In this document: one piece after another, positions 18,703-27,496 of the stretch
How positions within the stretch are numbered: position 1 is the first letter of the stretch
Layout: every line of letters starts with the position of its first letter
Source: Bacteroides sp.
Lineage (GTDB): Bacteria > Bacteroidota > Bacteroidia > Bacteroidales > Bacteroidaceae
Direction: 5' to 3'
Assembly: GCF_028690125.1 (NCBI RefSeq)
Contig: NZ_JAQVBV010000028.1
Coordinates: forward strand, 1 to 64,000
Length of the DNA: 64,000 nt
Notes under the pieces: model-generated
The model's database searches: none
What the model was told of the DNA's origin: nothing
What the model saw: the letters and a program-made list of their open reading frames with translations, nothing else
Translations under genes and position numbers: made by a program

Positions 18703-20142
18703 TTAATCATTAATATTCACTTCACATTCAAACACAGCCTTGCGATAAACATCCTCATCGCTGATTACGACTGTTCGTCCGACACCTTCGTGGAGTTGAT
18801 TCCAAACGGCATCGCCTTCCGGATTATCTGATACCCGAAACCAATAGAAAGCATTCTCGGGGAGCGTATCGGTAATCTCCCTAACGCCTTTGAATACCTT
18901 TGCTTGAAGCATCGTAGCAATATCGCTGTTGATAAAACTCGACCCGTTAGAGGAGACCACTTGCACTTGATAGGCATCTTCGCCATCAAACACTTTGGTG
19001 ATGGTGATAATGTCGTAATAGACTCCGCAGGCAAAGTAACGCAGGGTGAGTGTTCGTTTATCCCACCATATATCGGCATTGGGAGATAATTCAAACGTGA
19101 GCGATTGGCTGTTAGGAATTGTTATCCACTCCGTACCATTCTTGAATTGCCACTCCCTTGCATCTTTAGGAGAGGTAATACCAAGTTCAATCGCTGTCAG
19201 TGTAATAGTCGTAGGTTCGGGAATGTCGTCTTTATATCGGAAAACCTGCTCTCCCTGCACCGAAACAGCACCCACAACCCAATCTTCTCCGGTGTCGGGG
19301 TTACGTTGAATAAGCCGTCCGCAGATATAGGCATTTTCCAATAAAGCCCCATAGCCTTGCAGTTGCCCGAACACGGGATGGTTGATTTGGGAAAGGTCGC
19401 CCAACTGAACTTTGATATTTTTCTGCTCAATCTTCTCGCTCGATACTTGGTCGATAACACGGATAAATTTATGCAGACCATCAAGATAAATCGAGCCTTG
19501 TCGGTCGGGATTGGTTTTATTACCCTGACGGGCCAATGTCATAAACCGCTCCGGAGCAATGCCGTTCAGTGGAATACAGTCGAATCGAGTCTCGTCAATA
19601 ATACCCGTCACCTCAAAATAGGCAGTTTTAAATCCGGTCGGTTTTCCGTCTTCGTCCTGCGTATAGAAAATCCCTCGTAGAATATCCTTGTATTGAAAGT
19701 TGATGGTTACCTCGCCAGGTTTCTTTTTGAGGGTAATCAGAAATATCCCGTCTCCATCCTCCCACGCGTCGTCAATCACTCCGGCATCGGTTACCCAAAA
19801 TTCGTTTCCTGTGGCCGTGATGCGGTTGTATTTGAGTTCCGGCACTTCGAGATATTCGTCAATACTCAGATTCTTCATCCGAGCATTACCATCCACACGC
19901 AGATCGCCTGTGATTGTTCCGCCAGCCCTGTCGAATTTCTTCTCCAACTCACCCGGCAGACCATCTACCTCCTCCAACGGATGGATGTGCTTCTCCGTTC
20001 CGATAGCCTTTTTCAGCTCCGCCCCCGACACTTTGAGCGTAGCGTCAGGATCGGGCAAATCCACCACAAACTCGAACTGATCGAACCCTTGTTCGATTAC
20101 CGATTTGGCGCTCTGTAGGTCTTTTATGCGTACTCCACTCAT
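18703..20142 (-). CDS. Phage tail protein, fibre-base type
   Basis: The 479-residue protein begins MSGVRIKDLQSAKSVIEQGF, has a short linker IHPLEEVDGLPGELEKKFDRAGG and GTITGDLRVDGNARMKNLSI, typical of fibre shafts that join the tail to receptor-binding parts, and ends in Ig-like beta strands similar to those of the gene at 16455. It is 5 bp upstream of metK. Its own upstream region opens onto the plus-strand Lit-like gene, so the promoter for the fibre group may lie in 20143-20217, or transcription may read through from the tape measure gene. Confidence 0.65.
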   Translation of the reverse strand: MSGVRIKDLQSAKSVIEQGFDQFEFVVDLPDPDATLKVSGAELKKAIGTEKHIHPLEEVDGLPGELEKKFDRAGGTITGDLRVDGNARMKNLSIDEYLEVPELKYNRITATGNEFWVTDAGVIDDAWEDGDGIFLITLKKKPGEVTINFQYKDILRGIFYTQDEDGKPTGFKTAYFEVTGIIDETRFDCIPLNGIAPERFMTLARQGNKTNPDRQGSIYLDGLHKFIRVIDQVSSEKIEQKNIKVQLGDLSQINHPVFGQLQGYGALLENAYICGRLIQRNPDTGEDWVVGAVSVQGEQVFRYKDDIPEPTTITLTAIELGITSPKDAREWQFKNGTEWITIPNSQSLTFELSPNADIWWDKRTLTLRYFACGVYYDIITITKVFDGEDAYQVQVVSSNGSSFINSDIATMLQAKVFKGVREITDTLPENAFYWFRVSDNPEGDAVWNQLHEGVGRTVVISDEDVYRKAVFECEVNIND

Positions 20143-20182
20143 TATTTATCAATTACTTGCGTGAAAGTACAGCCCAATGCAT

Positions 20183-20190
20183 TAACTTTG
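20183..20190 (+). promoter_or_regulatory. -7 box of the Lit-like gene
   Basis: TAACTTTG lies 28 bp before ATG 20218. No good -33 box is seen. Confidence 0.55.
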
Positions 20191-20217
20191 TAGAAACTTT
20201 GTCACAACAAACTAATT

Positions 20218-21168
20218 ATGCATCAAATTAATTATCACCAATACAACGATGGCATATTGCCTGTAAGTACTCTAAATAATGCTGTAATAGAATGGTTGTC
20301 AAATGTTTCGATAGAGCTAAATGAAATGCTGCAAAGTGAAATTACATACAACAAATTCAATGGAGTGGTGAATTTTCGATGCAGAGAGTCTCATATTGAT
20401 ATTGAGAATGATTTACCTTATATTAATACTCGATCAACTGTAATTTTGTCTGAAAATTACAACCAGTTACTTTGGTGTATTAGCTATTTTATTTGTTCTT
20501 CTTTTGATGAAACATTGGAATATATGGATGCAAAAATCAATGGAAAACCGTGTAATCCAAATACATTTATCATAAAAAAATCCATGTCTGTATTTGAGGC
20601 TGGATTATCCTTAATAAATGAATATAATAAGGAGATATTTTTCAAATTACCTAATCCTGAGAAATATTCTAACGACAACCAATTAGATATTGAGAAAACT
20701 AATTCTGTATATTGTGCAGGTATTTCTTTTATTATATTGCATGAATTTGCACATCATTACTACGGACATATTACATATTGTCCAAGTGTAGATATATCAA
20801 AAAAAGAAGAATTTGATGCCGATGATTTTGCGATAGAGTATCTTTTGAGTAAATGTACAACTTTAGACAGTATTTCATCTCAGAAAGTAGGTGTTATAGC
20901 TGTTCTTATCTCACTTTTCTTTTGCCATAAAACCGACATTTCTGGTGGAGACACTCATCCTGATTTAGATGACAGATTATATAATTACCTTGGCAAGCTA
21001 AATGATAATGACGACAGTATCTATGCAATTGTGATTTATATGTTATTGATATGGATGAAGAAAAATAATATTGATTATTCATCTATGAAAAAATGCAACC
21101 CTTCGTGGAAAGAATTCTGCATTTCATTCTGCGACTGTATAAAACAATATAAATTGCATAATTTGTAA
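20218..21168 (+). CDS. Lit-like (peptidase U49) phage-exclusion protease
   Basis: The 316-residue protein has a zinc-protease motif HEFAHHYYGH (175-184, HExxH) and a downstream acidic motif EEFDADDFAIEYLL (197-210) that could give the third ligand. This layout fits the Lit family. E. coli Lit, from a cryptic prophage, cleaves EF-Tu when T4 infects and stops translation. The gene is low in G+C, has its own promoter box and lies opposite to the late operon between tape measure and fibre-base genes, as expected of a lysogeny-expressed moron. The substrate here is not known. A general phage-borne metallopeptidase is the alternative. Confidence 0.7.
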   Translation: MHQINYHQYNDGILPVSTLNNAVIEWLSNVSIELNEMLQSEITYNKFNGVVNFRCRESHIDIENDLPYINTRSTVILSENYNQLLWCISYFICSSFDETLEYMDAKINGKPCNPNTFIIKKSMSVFEAGLSLINEYNKEIFFKLPNPEKYSNDNQLDIEKTNSVYCAGISFIILHEFAHHYYGHITYCPSVDISKKEEFDADDFAIEYLLSKCTTLDSISSQKVGVIAVLISLFFCHKTDISGGDTHPDLDDRLYNYLGKLNDNDDSIYAIVIYMLLIWMKKNNIDYSSMKKCNPSWKEFCISFCDCIKQYKLHNL

Positions 21169-21188
21169 CCTATAAAACGAGTAACCTC

Positions 21189-23513
21189 TTAACCACCCAA
21201 CACATCAATCTTAAAATTCTCTTTTCCGAGCACATATACCAAATCTCTGCCCTTGGCTGTCAATTGACCGCTGAGGGCGATTTGTATATTCTGAGAGCCT
21301 CCGCCGCCTGCCATCATTCCCTGTAACTTGGATAGCGGAGCAATTACCTCTGGGTCAATACGGGCATTAGGATTATCGCCCACCATTGCATAAGTTGGGC
21401 CGTAGGCAAGACCGCCCTTGGCAAGTTTCGGGGCATTCTTTTGAGCATTTTTGTTGATCAGTGCCGTCATCACCGCAGCAGCGGCCACCATTGCCGCTCC
21501 AATAGCTATGGCTGCCCACGGATTGGCAAGCACCGATTTGAGAGCCATCTTAAAAGCAATAATCATCACACCAAACTCTATCAGTTGCACTCCGATCTGC
21601 TTGAGGAAACTCGCCAACTGTAAGAGGATTGCCTTCATCAATCCATCAAAACCCAAGTCCCCGGCGATGATCTGCCCAATGGCTTCGGCGGCCGCTTCGA
21701 TGCTCCCTGCAATAAAATTACTCAATGATTCATCAAATCCTTTCATCACCTCGCTTACCTTATCCGACACAAACGTAAGAGCCTCAGAGAACTTCCACCC
21801 CTTGGCCACCAGTGCCTCGGTGTATTTACCGACAATCGCTTCGGTCTCCATAATAGAAGATTGCAGTCCCGAACTTGTTGCCTCCGCCCAACCATAAATC
21901 CCCTCGGTTACCGTCCTACGGATCTCCATCATCTGCTGTTGTGCCTTGGTGATGATTGGTTTGAGATCGGGCAGTTTAACCTCCAACTTCGGCATAATCA
22001 GCGATGCCCCGATGGGTGCTATCGGCTCAAGCGGTTTACGGTTGAGTTGTTCGGGAGTGATGTTTTGCAGGTTCGATAGTTCCGTTTTCAGTTTTCCTAT
22101 CTCGGCATTGGCTGCAGCAATATCCTCCACGGTAGCATTCGGGAGGAGTTTTTTCTTTTCTAAATCTTCAATCTTGTTTTGCAGATCGGCGATAAGACCT
22201 GTTTCACGTGTGGTTTCGGTATTGACACCCTTGAGGGCATTAGCCATATCATCGGCAATCCTTTGAGACTCCGCCTCCACACGCTGCCGTTCCTCATAGG
22301 CTTGTGTATTTCTACGGATCGCTTCGGTCAAGGCCTCCTCTTCCATTTTGAGTTTATCTCTGCGCTTGCCTTTATCCAAGGCGTAGGTCAGTTTGGAAAT
22401 TGGAGAGTTTCCTTGCCACGGAGATTCCCGTTCGTTTACCTCCTGGAGTCGCTTGTTTTCTTTGAGTCGTTTTTCGAGCGTACCGATAGATAGCCCCTCA
22501 AACTTCTCGGTCATTTCGTTTAACATCTCCTTTTTACGTTGGTGGGCATAGAAGAATGCCGCACCGAGAGCCAATACAGCAGCCACCGCCAATCCCACCG
22601 GAGAAAGCAGTGCCGTAAATCCTGCCGAGAGCATCGGGAGCGTTCGGATAATACCACCAATGCCGAGTGCCAACGGCCCGATAGCGGCAGCGATACCTGC
22701 GATGACTACAATCGTTTCTCGCATTTGCGGATTCATATTCTGAAGAACCGCTACCACTTGCGACAATGTCCCGGCAATCTTATTTACAACAGGCATTAAG
22801 GTTGCGCCAATCTGTTCAAGAAAATCGCCCCAATTGTTTTTGAGTTGCTGCAAAGAGCCGAGTCCCACTTTGGCGGCTGCCTCTGCCTGGCCACCATATT
22901 GCCGTTCTAACTCTTGCAGAATCAATCCTTGTGCTTCGGCCAGGCGGTTGGTTTCGGCCAGATGTTTAATGGTGGCGGTTTGTTCTTTCGAGAATTGAAT
23001 CCCTGCACGTGATAGTGCTGTCAGGTTTTTGACCGGATCGTTGAGTGCTTTACCCAACTGAATGGATGCCGATTTGAGGTCTCCGTCTAATACGGTTGCC
23101 AAGTCAAGAGCCACCGCCTGTGTCCGCTTAAAGTTCTCGCCTGCTATATTGGTAAAGGTAAGCAGTTGGGCAGTTGCGTTATTGAGAATAAAATCGTCCT
23201 CGAAAAGTGTTTTACCTTGTAGCTCACTGGCGAATTTGCTGAGTTGAGTGAACGACAAACGAGCTGCACCACCTGTGGATTTGATAGCTTGTTCCACTTT
23301 GGCTGCCGCCTTTGCCGAGTCGTCAAATGCTTTCAAGGATACTGCACCCAAAGCGACAATAGGAGCTGTCACCTTGAGCGACATCTCCTTACCGACCTTG
23401 TCCAACCGTTTGGTCAGTGATCCCAATCCTTTCTCAACCTGCTGTACCTTTTGTTGGAACTCATAGGAGTCTGCACCAATTTTAATCAGCAGGTCGGCTA
23501 TTCTTCGACTCAT
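21189..23513 (-). CDS. Tail tape measure protein
   Basis: The 774-residue protein starts MSRRIADLLIKIGADSYEFQ followed by long helical, coiled-coil-prone sequence, which is typical of tape measure proteins. Hydrophobic segments occur near 280-320 and 650-690 (the latter AIAIGAAMVAAAAVMTALI). The C-terminus (GGLAYGPTYAMVGDNPNARIDPEVI) is a conserved tape measure end. It sets tail length and helps DNA delivery. Its start overlaps the stop of the tail chaperone gene by 4 bp. Confidence 0.92.
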   Translation of the reverse strand: MSRRIADLLIKIGADSYEFQQKVQQVEKGLGSLTKRLDKVGKEMSLKVTAPIVALGAVSLKAFDDSAKAAAKVEQAIKSTGGAARLSFTQLSKFASELQGKTLFEDDFILNNATAQLLTFTNIAGENFKRTQAVALDLATVLDGDLKSASIQLGKALNDPVKNLTALSRAGIQFSKEQTATIKHLAETNRLAEAQGLILQELERQYGGQAEAAAKVGLGSLQQLKNNWGDFLEQIGATLMPVVNKIAGTLSQVVAVLQNMNPQMRETIVVIAGIAAAIGPLALGIGGIIRTLPMLSAGFTALLSPVGLAVAAVLALGAAFFYAHQRKKEMLNEMTEKFEGLSIGTLEKRLKENKRLQEVNERESPWQGNSPISKLTYALDKGKRRDKLKMEEEALTEAIRRNTQAYEERQRVEAESQRIADDMANALKGVNTETTRETGLIADLQNKIEDLEKKKLLPNATVEDIAAANAEIGKLKTELSNLQNITPEQLNRKPLEPIAPIGASLIMPKLEVKLPDLKPIITKAQQQMMEIRRTVTEGIYGWAEATSSGLQSSIMETEAIVGKYTEALVAKGWKFSEALTFVSDKVSEVMKGFDESLSNFIAGSIEAAAEAIGQIIAGDLGFDGLMKAILLQLASFLKQIGVQLIEFGVMIIAFKMALKSVLANPWAAIAIGAAMVAAAAVMTALINKNAQKNAPKLAKGGLAYGPTYAMVGDNPNARIDPEVIAPLSKLQGMMAGGGGSQNIQIALSGQLTAKGRDLVYVLGKENFKIDVLGG

Positions 23514-23788
23514 CTATTACCTAATATCTGATTGATTCTCTCTTTTCTCTCTTCCATCGTTAGTTCCTGTGGAATATCCGAGACCTCTTCCCAAGGCAAA
23601 GGAAACATCTGCGTCATGGGCAGGCGATCCTTTTTGTCGAGTTGAATGCAGGTGATAATCCACACCGCCCAACGTTCCCGTTCCCACGCCTGTTTGTAAA
23701 GATTCTGCTGCTGCTCGCTCCATCCCAGCCACACATATATAAACTCGGCAGGAGTCAGCGCATTGAAATCATCGGGACGCAGGCCCAT
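23510..23788 (-). CDS. Tail assembly chaperone, second reading frame (gpT-like)
   Basis: The 92-residue protein (FNALTPAEFIYVWLGWSEQQ) is a typical C-terminal tail chaperone segment. Its frame is open upstream past 23788 into the 3' end of the preceding gene (EKWFAIAVGQMGLRPDDF). It could therefore be made as a -1 frameshift fusion to the 23824-24183 product, as in lambda G/GT. It overlaps the tape measure start by 4 bp, as expected for a chaperone of that protein. Confidence 0.7.
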   Translation of the reverse strand: MGLRPDDFNALTPAEFIYVWLGWSEQQQNLYKQAWERERWAVWIITCIQLDKKDRLPMTQMFPLPWEEVSDIPQELTMEERKERINQILGNR

Positions 23789-23823
23789 CTGCCCGACAGC
23801 AATGGCAAACCACTTTTCGTAGG

Positions 23824-24183
23824 TTACTCGCTCTTGCCCTCCGTTGCTGTCGGCTGACCGTTTGGGTTTAATGTCCCCAATTTATCCGTCAGCGGAATCA
23901 CCGCCTCCATAAATATTTCAGAGACCTCAAGAATGAGTTTCGGGTTTTCATCAAACAGATCCCATACCTCATTTTCGGTATAGCGGATATCTGACTTGGA
24001 TCTTCTTGCTCCCTCGTTGAGTCCCGAAACAGCGAGAGTTACAATGGAGTCCAGATTACCCAGCGAGTTGGTCGTGGTAACCGTATCGTGGAAATCACCG
24101 TTTTGAAGTTTGGTAAACTCATTGATGGCCTTTAATCCGAAATGGATTGGCAGGACTTTGCCGTTTACGATGATCTCTTTCAT
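23824..24183 (-). CDS. Tail assembly chaperone (gpG-like)
   Basis: The 119-residue acidic protein (MKEIIVNGKVLPIHFGLKAI, VWDLFDENPKLILEVSEIF) lies between the tail tube gene and the tape measure, the fixed position of tail chaperones. It overlaps the tail tube gene by 4 bp. The end TATEGKSE coincides with a region where a -1 shift near GGAGGGC would continue into the next gene. It is not expected in the mature virion. Confidence 0.7.
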   Translation of the reverse strand: MKEIIVNGKVLPIHFGLKAINEFTKLQNGDFHDTVTTTNSLGNLDSIVTLAVSGLNEGARRSKSDIRYTENEVWDLFDENPKLILEVSEIFMEAVIPLTDKLGTLNPNGQPTATEGKSE

Positions 24184-24608
24184 GCCTGTGGTGCTTTTGG
24201 GGTTGGAGTAAGGTTTCCGCTACCTGTGAGCGAGTAGCTGTATGTGGCGTTATCCCCGGCAGGTGCGCCAAGCGAGAATGATGTGATAAACGCCTTGCCT
24301 GAATAAGTCTTGGTCAGTCCACCCATCGGCGATTTTATTACCACATCGACAATCTTTTTACTCAGTACTATGCCGAGGATATCCTCCGAGGAGTGAGCAT
24401 TTTCGATACAGTCATCAATTACCACTAATCCATCACCATCGACCGACCAGGATATATCGCCTGGAGATTTCTCTTTGCCATTAGTATCTTTGGTGCGAAG
24501 CTCTTTCAACTCCAAGTCCACCTTCAGCGTATGTGTAGTGGCGTGAAGCGTGGTCTTTTCGTCCACGAGCAGAATGATGTCTTCGCCTTGTATTACTTTC
24601 TTTTCCAT
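24180..24608 (-). CDS. Major tail (tube) protein
   Basis: The 142-residue, beta-rich protein (VIQGEDIILLVDEKTTLHAT; GKAFITSFSLGAPAGDNATY) has the pattern of TP901-1-type tail tube subunits, which form hexameric rings. The position between the tail terminator and the chaperones agrees. The next gene upstream ends 2 bp before it. Confidence 0.8.
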   Translation of the reverse strand: MEKKVIQGEDIILLVDEKTTLHATTHTLKVDLELKELRTKDTNGKEKSPGDISWSVDGDGLVVIDDCIENAHSSEDILGIVLSKKIVDVVIKSPMGGLTKTYSGKAFITSFSLGAPAGDNATYSYSLTGSGNLTPTPKAPQA

Positions 24609-24610
24609 AT

Positions 24611-24967
24611 TTATATGATTCTGAATGTGAGTGTATAACCGTGAATATTATAGTCTGCATAAAAGACATATTCGCCCGATTTGTAGTAGCTGCGTCTGCT
24701 GTTGAGTTCTGCTCCCTCCAGCGCCTTAATCACCTTGTGTTTGAGTTTTTCGACCTCCGACACCTTGGTGTGGTAAACCGAAACATCAAAAGAGGTTGTG
24801 TATCCGGCAATACCGTGGATGGTACGGATTGGAATCTCCTCCGGTGTAGAGTATGCCGCATAAGGTACAGGTGTCTCGGCATCGACGGCTCCGGCTTGGA
24901 TCTTATCCTTTAGCTCTGGAACTTCCTGTTCTAACAGAGCTATGAGTGCTGTTTTGAAATCTGTCAT
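24611..24967 (-). CDS. Tail terminator / DUF3168-like protein
   Basis: The 118-residue protein begins TDFKTALIALLEQEVPELKD and continues with PYAAYSTPEEIPIRT and SFDVSVYHTK, the pattern of DUF3168 tail completion proteins. These cap the tail tube and join it to the head. It overlaps the gp10-like gene by 4 bp. Gene order (connector, closure, gp10-like, terminator, tube) is standard. Confidence 0.75.
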   Translation of the reverse strand: MTDFKTALIALLEQEVPELKDKIQAGAVDAETPVPYAAYSTPEEIPIRTIHGIAGYTTSFDVSVYHTKVSEVEKLKHKVIKALEGAELNSRRSYYKSGEYVFYADYNIHGYTLTFRII

Positions 24968-25485
24968 TTGATTGGTTTAAAATTCTTAGTCACAAATTTT
25001 TCAACTGCCGTGGCGAGTTCGTTTCCGAAAATGGTAACCGTGCGTTCATTACTCTCCCGATAGGCTTGTTCCAGAAACGGGCTCGGTTTAATCCCCTTGG
25101 TCTGCCTGACGAATACCTTCTGCCCCTGCTGGTTTTCAAACACAAGCATCTTTCCTTTGCGTGATTTGCGAACATCCGATGTTCCCTCGTGGATAAACTT
25201 GCCGTAGTATTGATTGATCGCACCCTTCTTCTTGGTTCGCTCAAAGACAGGCTTTACCGCTACCGACACTTCCGACTTGGCTGCTCTGCGATCTTTGAAC
25301 CGCACTACACGAAGCATCTTTTTGAGTTTGCCGCTTTTGACAGGCACTTTGCCCTTAGCAGATTGAAGCATCGGTTTGGCTGAACCTCTGAGTGCCGAGA
25401 GCAACATCCGCTTCTGCATATTATTCGGCAGTTCATCCAATATCGCTTTGGCCTCCTTGTAGCCGTTAACCTTTATCTTCAGCAT
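24964..25485 (-). CDS. HK97 gp10-like neck/tail protein
   Basis: The 173-residue basic protein has KRMLLSALRGSAKPMLQSAK, GKLKKMLRVVRF and a final KPSPFLEQAYRE, all typical of the HK97 gp10 family. These proteins act at the head-tail junction or in tail completion. It overlaps the head-tail closure gene by 20 bp, which is longer than its neighbours' overlaps. The start MLKIKVNGYKEAK fits the family. Confidence 0.82.
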   Translation of the reverse strand: MLKIKVNGYKEAKAILDELPNNMQKRMLLSALRGSAKPMLQSAKGKVPVKSGKLKKMLRVVRFKDRRAAKSEVSVAVKPVFERTKKKGAINQYYGKFIHEGTSDVRKSRKGKMLVFENQQGQKVFVRQTKGIKPSPFLEQAYRESNERTVTIFGNELATAVEKFVTKNFKPIK

Positions 25486-25783
25486 CGCTCTTGACGGTTT
25501 TTAGATGTAAATACTTCCGGCGACCTTCTTCATGTATCGAAGTGATTTTGAGTAGCAGCTCATCCAATCGCACGAACATTCCTGCTTTGATTTTTTCCGA
25601 GTACCGAATTGTGAATACCACCTCGTTTTCGTGGACGATCCGGCTGGCGTAGAGGTTCTCTCGTCCGCCGCTTTCAGTTTTTTGAGCATAGAAAATACCC
25701 ATCGGAATCAGCTCCATTGTCCGTTCGTTGTAATTATCCCGTTCTTGGGAGTAGGCCAATATCTCAATTCGGGTATCAAACAT
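25466..25783 (-). CDS. Head-tail closure (joining) protein
   Basis: The 105-residue protein begins RIEILAYSQERDNYNERTME and ends KITSIHEEGRRKYLHLKTVK, the pattern of SPP1 gp16/lambda gpFII-type head-tail joining proteins. It closes the connector until tail attachment. It overlaps the gp6-like connector by 8 bp. Confidence 0.78.
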   Translation of the reverse strand: MFDTRIEILAYSQERDNYNERTMELIPMGIFYAQKTESGGRENLYASRIVHENEVVFTIRYSEKIKAGMFVRLDELLLKITSIHEEGRRKYLHLKTVKSDAEDKG

Positions 25784-26093
25784 CGCCGTAGGGTGTTATG
25801 CGCCAGGGGAGCAATAGTTTCTCAGCGGTGAGTGACAACTCCGAAACAGAACGCCCGACAATGTTGTCGGACTCGTTATCGTAGAGTGTTCCCAGAATTA
25901 AAAGGATAGCTGCTTTGATTGCCGGAGGAATGGTCTCAGAAGTATATCCCGTGCGAATATCCCGATTGGTAATATCTTCTGCAACACCGAAAGCCATCTC
26001 TAACTTTTCGGCGATCAGCTCATCTTCGTGCGAGGAGTCCCCGACACGAAGATGAGCCTTTGCCAACGCCAGTGATATGGGTAGCTCTGCCAT
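25776..26093 (-). CDS. Head-tail connector (gp6-like)
   Basis: The 105-residue protein starts LPISLALAKAHLRVGDSSHEDELI and is helical, with PPAIKAAILLILGTLYDNES, the hallmark of HK97 gp6/SPP1 gp15 connectors. These form a ring under the portal. It begins at the last base of the capsid stop, so the two are tightly coupled. Confidence 0.82.
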   Translation of the reverse strand: MAELPISLALAKAHLRVGDSSHEDELIAEKLEMAFGVAEDITNRDIRTGYTSETIPPAIKAAILLILGTLYDNESDNIVGRSVSELSLTAEKLLLPWRITPYGDV

Positions 26094-27298
26094 TATGCCG
26101 ATGCGTGAACCAATTTCTTAACCGGATGAGTTCCAGCATCAAGCAACGCACCGTCCACACGGGCGAATCCGAACAGACCAATGGATAGATACTCCGCCAA
26201 GAGTTCGTTCAGGCGAATCACCCGGAAATTCTTGACCATACGGATTTTGAACTTGGAAAAGTCTCCGAACATCATCGAGGCATTACCCGCACCGATGTTT
26301 GCCACATCATCGTTCAGGATATAGCCCTTGCCAAAGAGAGTTGGCGGCGTACCATCTTTCGCTCCCTCTTGCCAAATGTATCGTCCTGTGGTATCCTTGA
26401 TTTTGACAAGCGACCACAGCGTCTCACGATTAAACATGAATCGTCCGTTACGAGCGTAGGCAGAATCCACCGATTTCAGCAGATCAATAATATCGTCCAA
26501 CTTGATGGCGGTTGCCGCAGGTGCAGCATCGGAAGCTGTCGCCCAATTGATAATGCCTTTTGGCTTACCCGTACCGCTGCCAATGGTCAGATCCTCGTTG
26601 ATTCCTCGACCGAAACTCTCGGCAAGCAGTCCGCTGAGTAAAGATTCCAAGTCAAAACTACTGTCCTGTAACAGCTCCTGCGACACTGGAACAATCGGGG
26701 TGCGATAGGTGTAGGCTTTGAGTGTTTCCGAACCGAAACTCGGCGCTTTTTTGGTGGATTGGTTGTACTCGGCAACGACCGTTGCTTTGGAAGTGGTGTC
26801 GTTGATGGTCGGCATAATCAGGTCGCCACCCGTGGAGGTAGTGATAATCGTACCTGCTTCGAGCATACCACCGTAAGACTTGAGTGCAACCTCAATATTG
26901 TCAGCAAGTGTTTTCGGAACGATCACACCGCCGTTGAGTCCCGTGATACCTGCACGTTTCTCAAATAGGGAACGGCTTTCGGGAGTGATGCCCATTGCAC
27001 CGAGCATCAGGTAGTCCATAAAAGCTGAACGATACTCCGCCTCATTTGGCTGATTGGTATCTTGTTCATTGGGTTTGTGACGGCTTTCGTAAGTTTGTTC
27101 CGCCTGACGGCGTTCCACCTCCTGGAATCGTTCCTCCTGCTCGACCAACTTGTCGGCTTTTTCATAGTCGGACAAAAGGGTATCCCATCGGGTCTGCTCC
27201 TCGGCAGTCATCTCACGACCATCGGCAGCCTTGCGGAGTTCATCAATGGCGGTATAAACCGTTGCCCGTTTCTCTCTCAGGGTTTTCAATTTGCTCAT
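26093..27298 (-). CDS. HK97-fold major capsid protein
   Basis: The 401-residue protein has an N-terminal coiled-coil scaffold (about 1-95, EQTRWDTLLSDYEKADKLVE) that the prohead protease should remove. The HK97 core follows (GGVIVPKTLADNIEV, then TPIVPVSQELLQDSSFDLE and SIGLFGFARVDGAL). It forms the icosahedral shell. The DUF2971 gene separates it from its protease on the other strand, so the capsid message must cross or restart after that insertion. Confidence 0.95.
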   Translation of the reverse strand: MSKLKTLREKRATVYTAIDELRKAADGREMTAEEQTRWDTLLSDYEKADKLVEQEERFQEVERRQAEQTYESRHKPNEQDTNQPNEAEYRSAFMDYLMLGAMGITPESRSLFEKRAGITGLNGGVIVPKTLADNIEVALKSYGGMLEAGTIITTSTGGDLIMPTINDTTSKATVVAEYNQSTKKAPSFGSETLKAYTYRTPIVPVSQELLQDSSFDLESLLSGLLAESFGRGINEDLTIGSGTGKPKGIINWATASDAAPAATAIKLDDIIDLLKSVDSAYARNGRFMFNRETLWSLVKIKDTTGRYIWQEGAKDGTPPTLFGKGYILNDDVANIGAGNASMMFGDFSKFKIRMVKNFRVIRLNELLAEYLSIGLFGFARVDGALLDAGTHPVKKLVHASA

Positions 27299-27460
27299 TT
27301 TCTAATCAGTTTTTTGATTGTTTTATGGCAACACCCGAACGAAGCAGGAACAGAGGGAATTTAATCACTATGCCCTGCAAGGAGGGTGAAGCCGAAGGCA
27401 AACTTACCCCTCAACTGATATGCTTTACTGAAACTTTGTCTCGGTTTGGAATTTATTGAT

Positions 27461-27468
27461 TACCTTTG
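27461..27468 (+). promoter_or_regulatory. -7 box of the DUF2971 gene
   Basis: TACCTTTG, 28 bp before ATG 27497, with TTTG at 27435-27438 (22-bp spacer). Confidence 0.55.
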
Positions 27469-27496
27469 GCGCTAAATAATTGCTTCGTAAATATTT

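Noticed and set aside
21451..22799. Plus-strand ORFs inside the tape measure gene
   Set aside because: Shadows of a long coding sequence with biased codons; no independent support.
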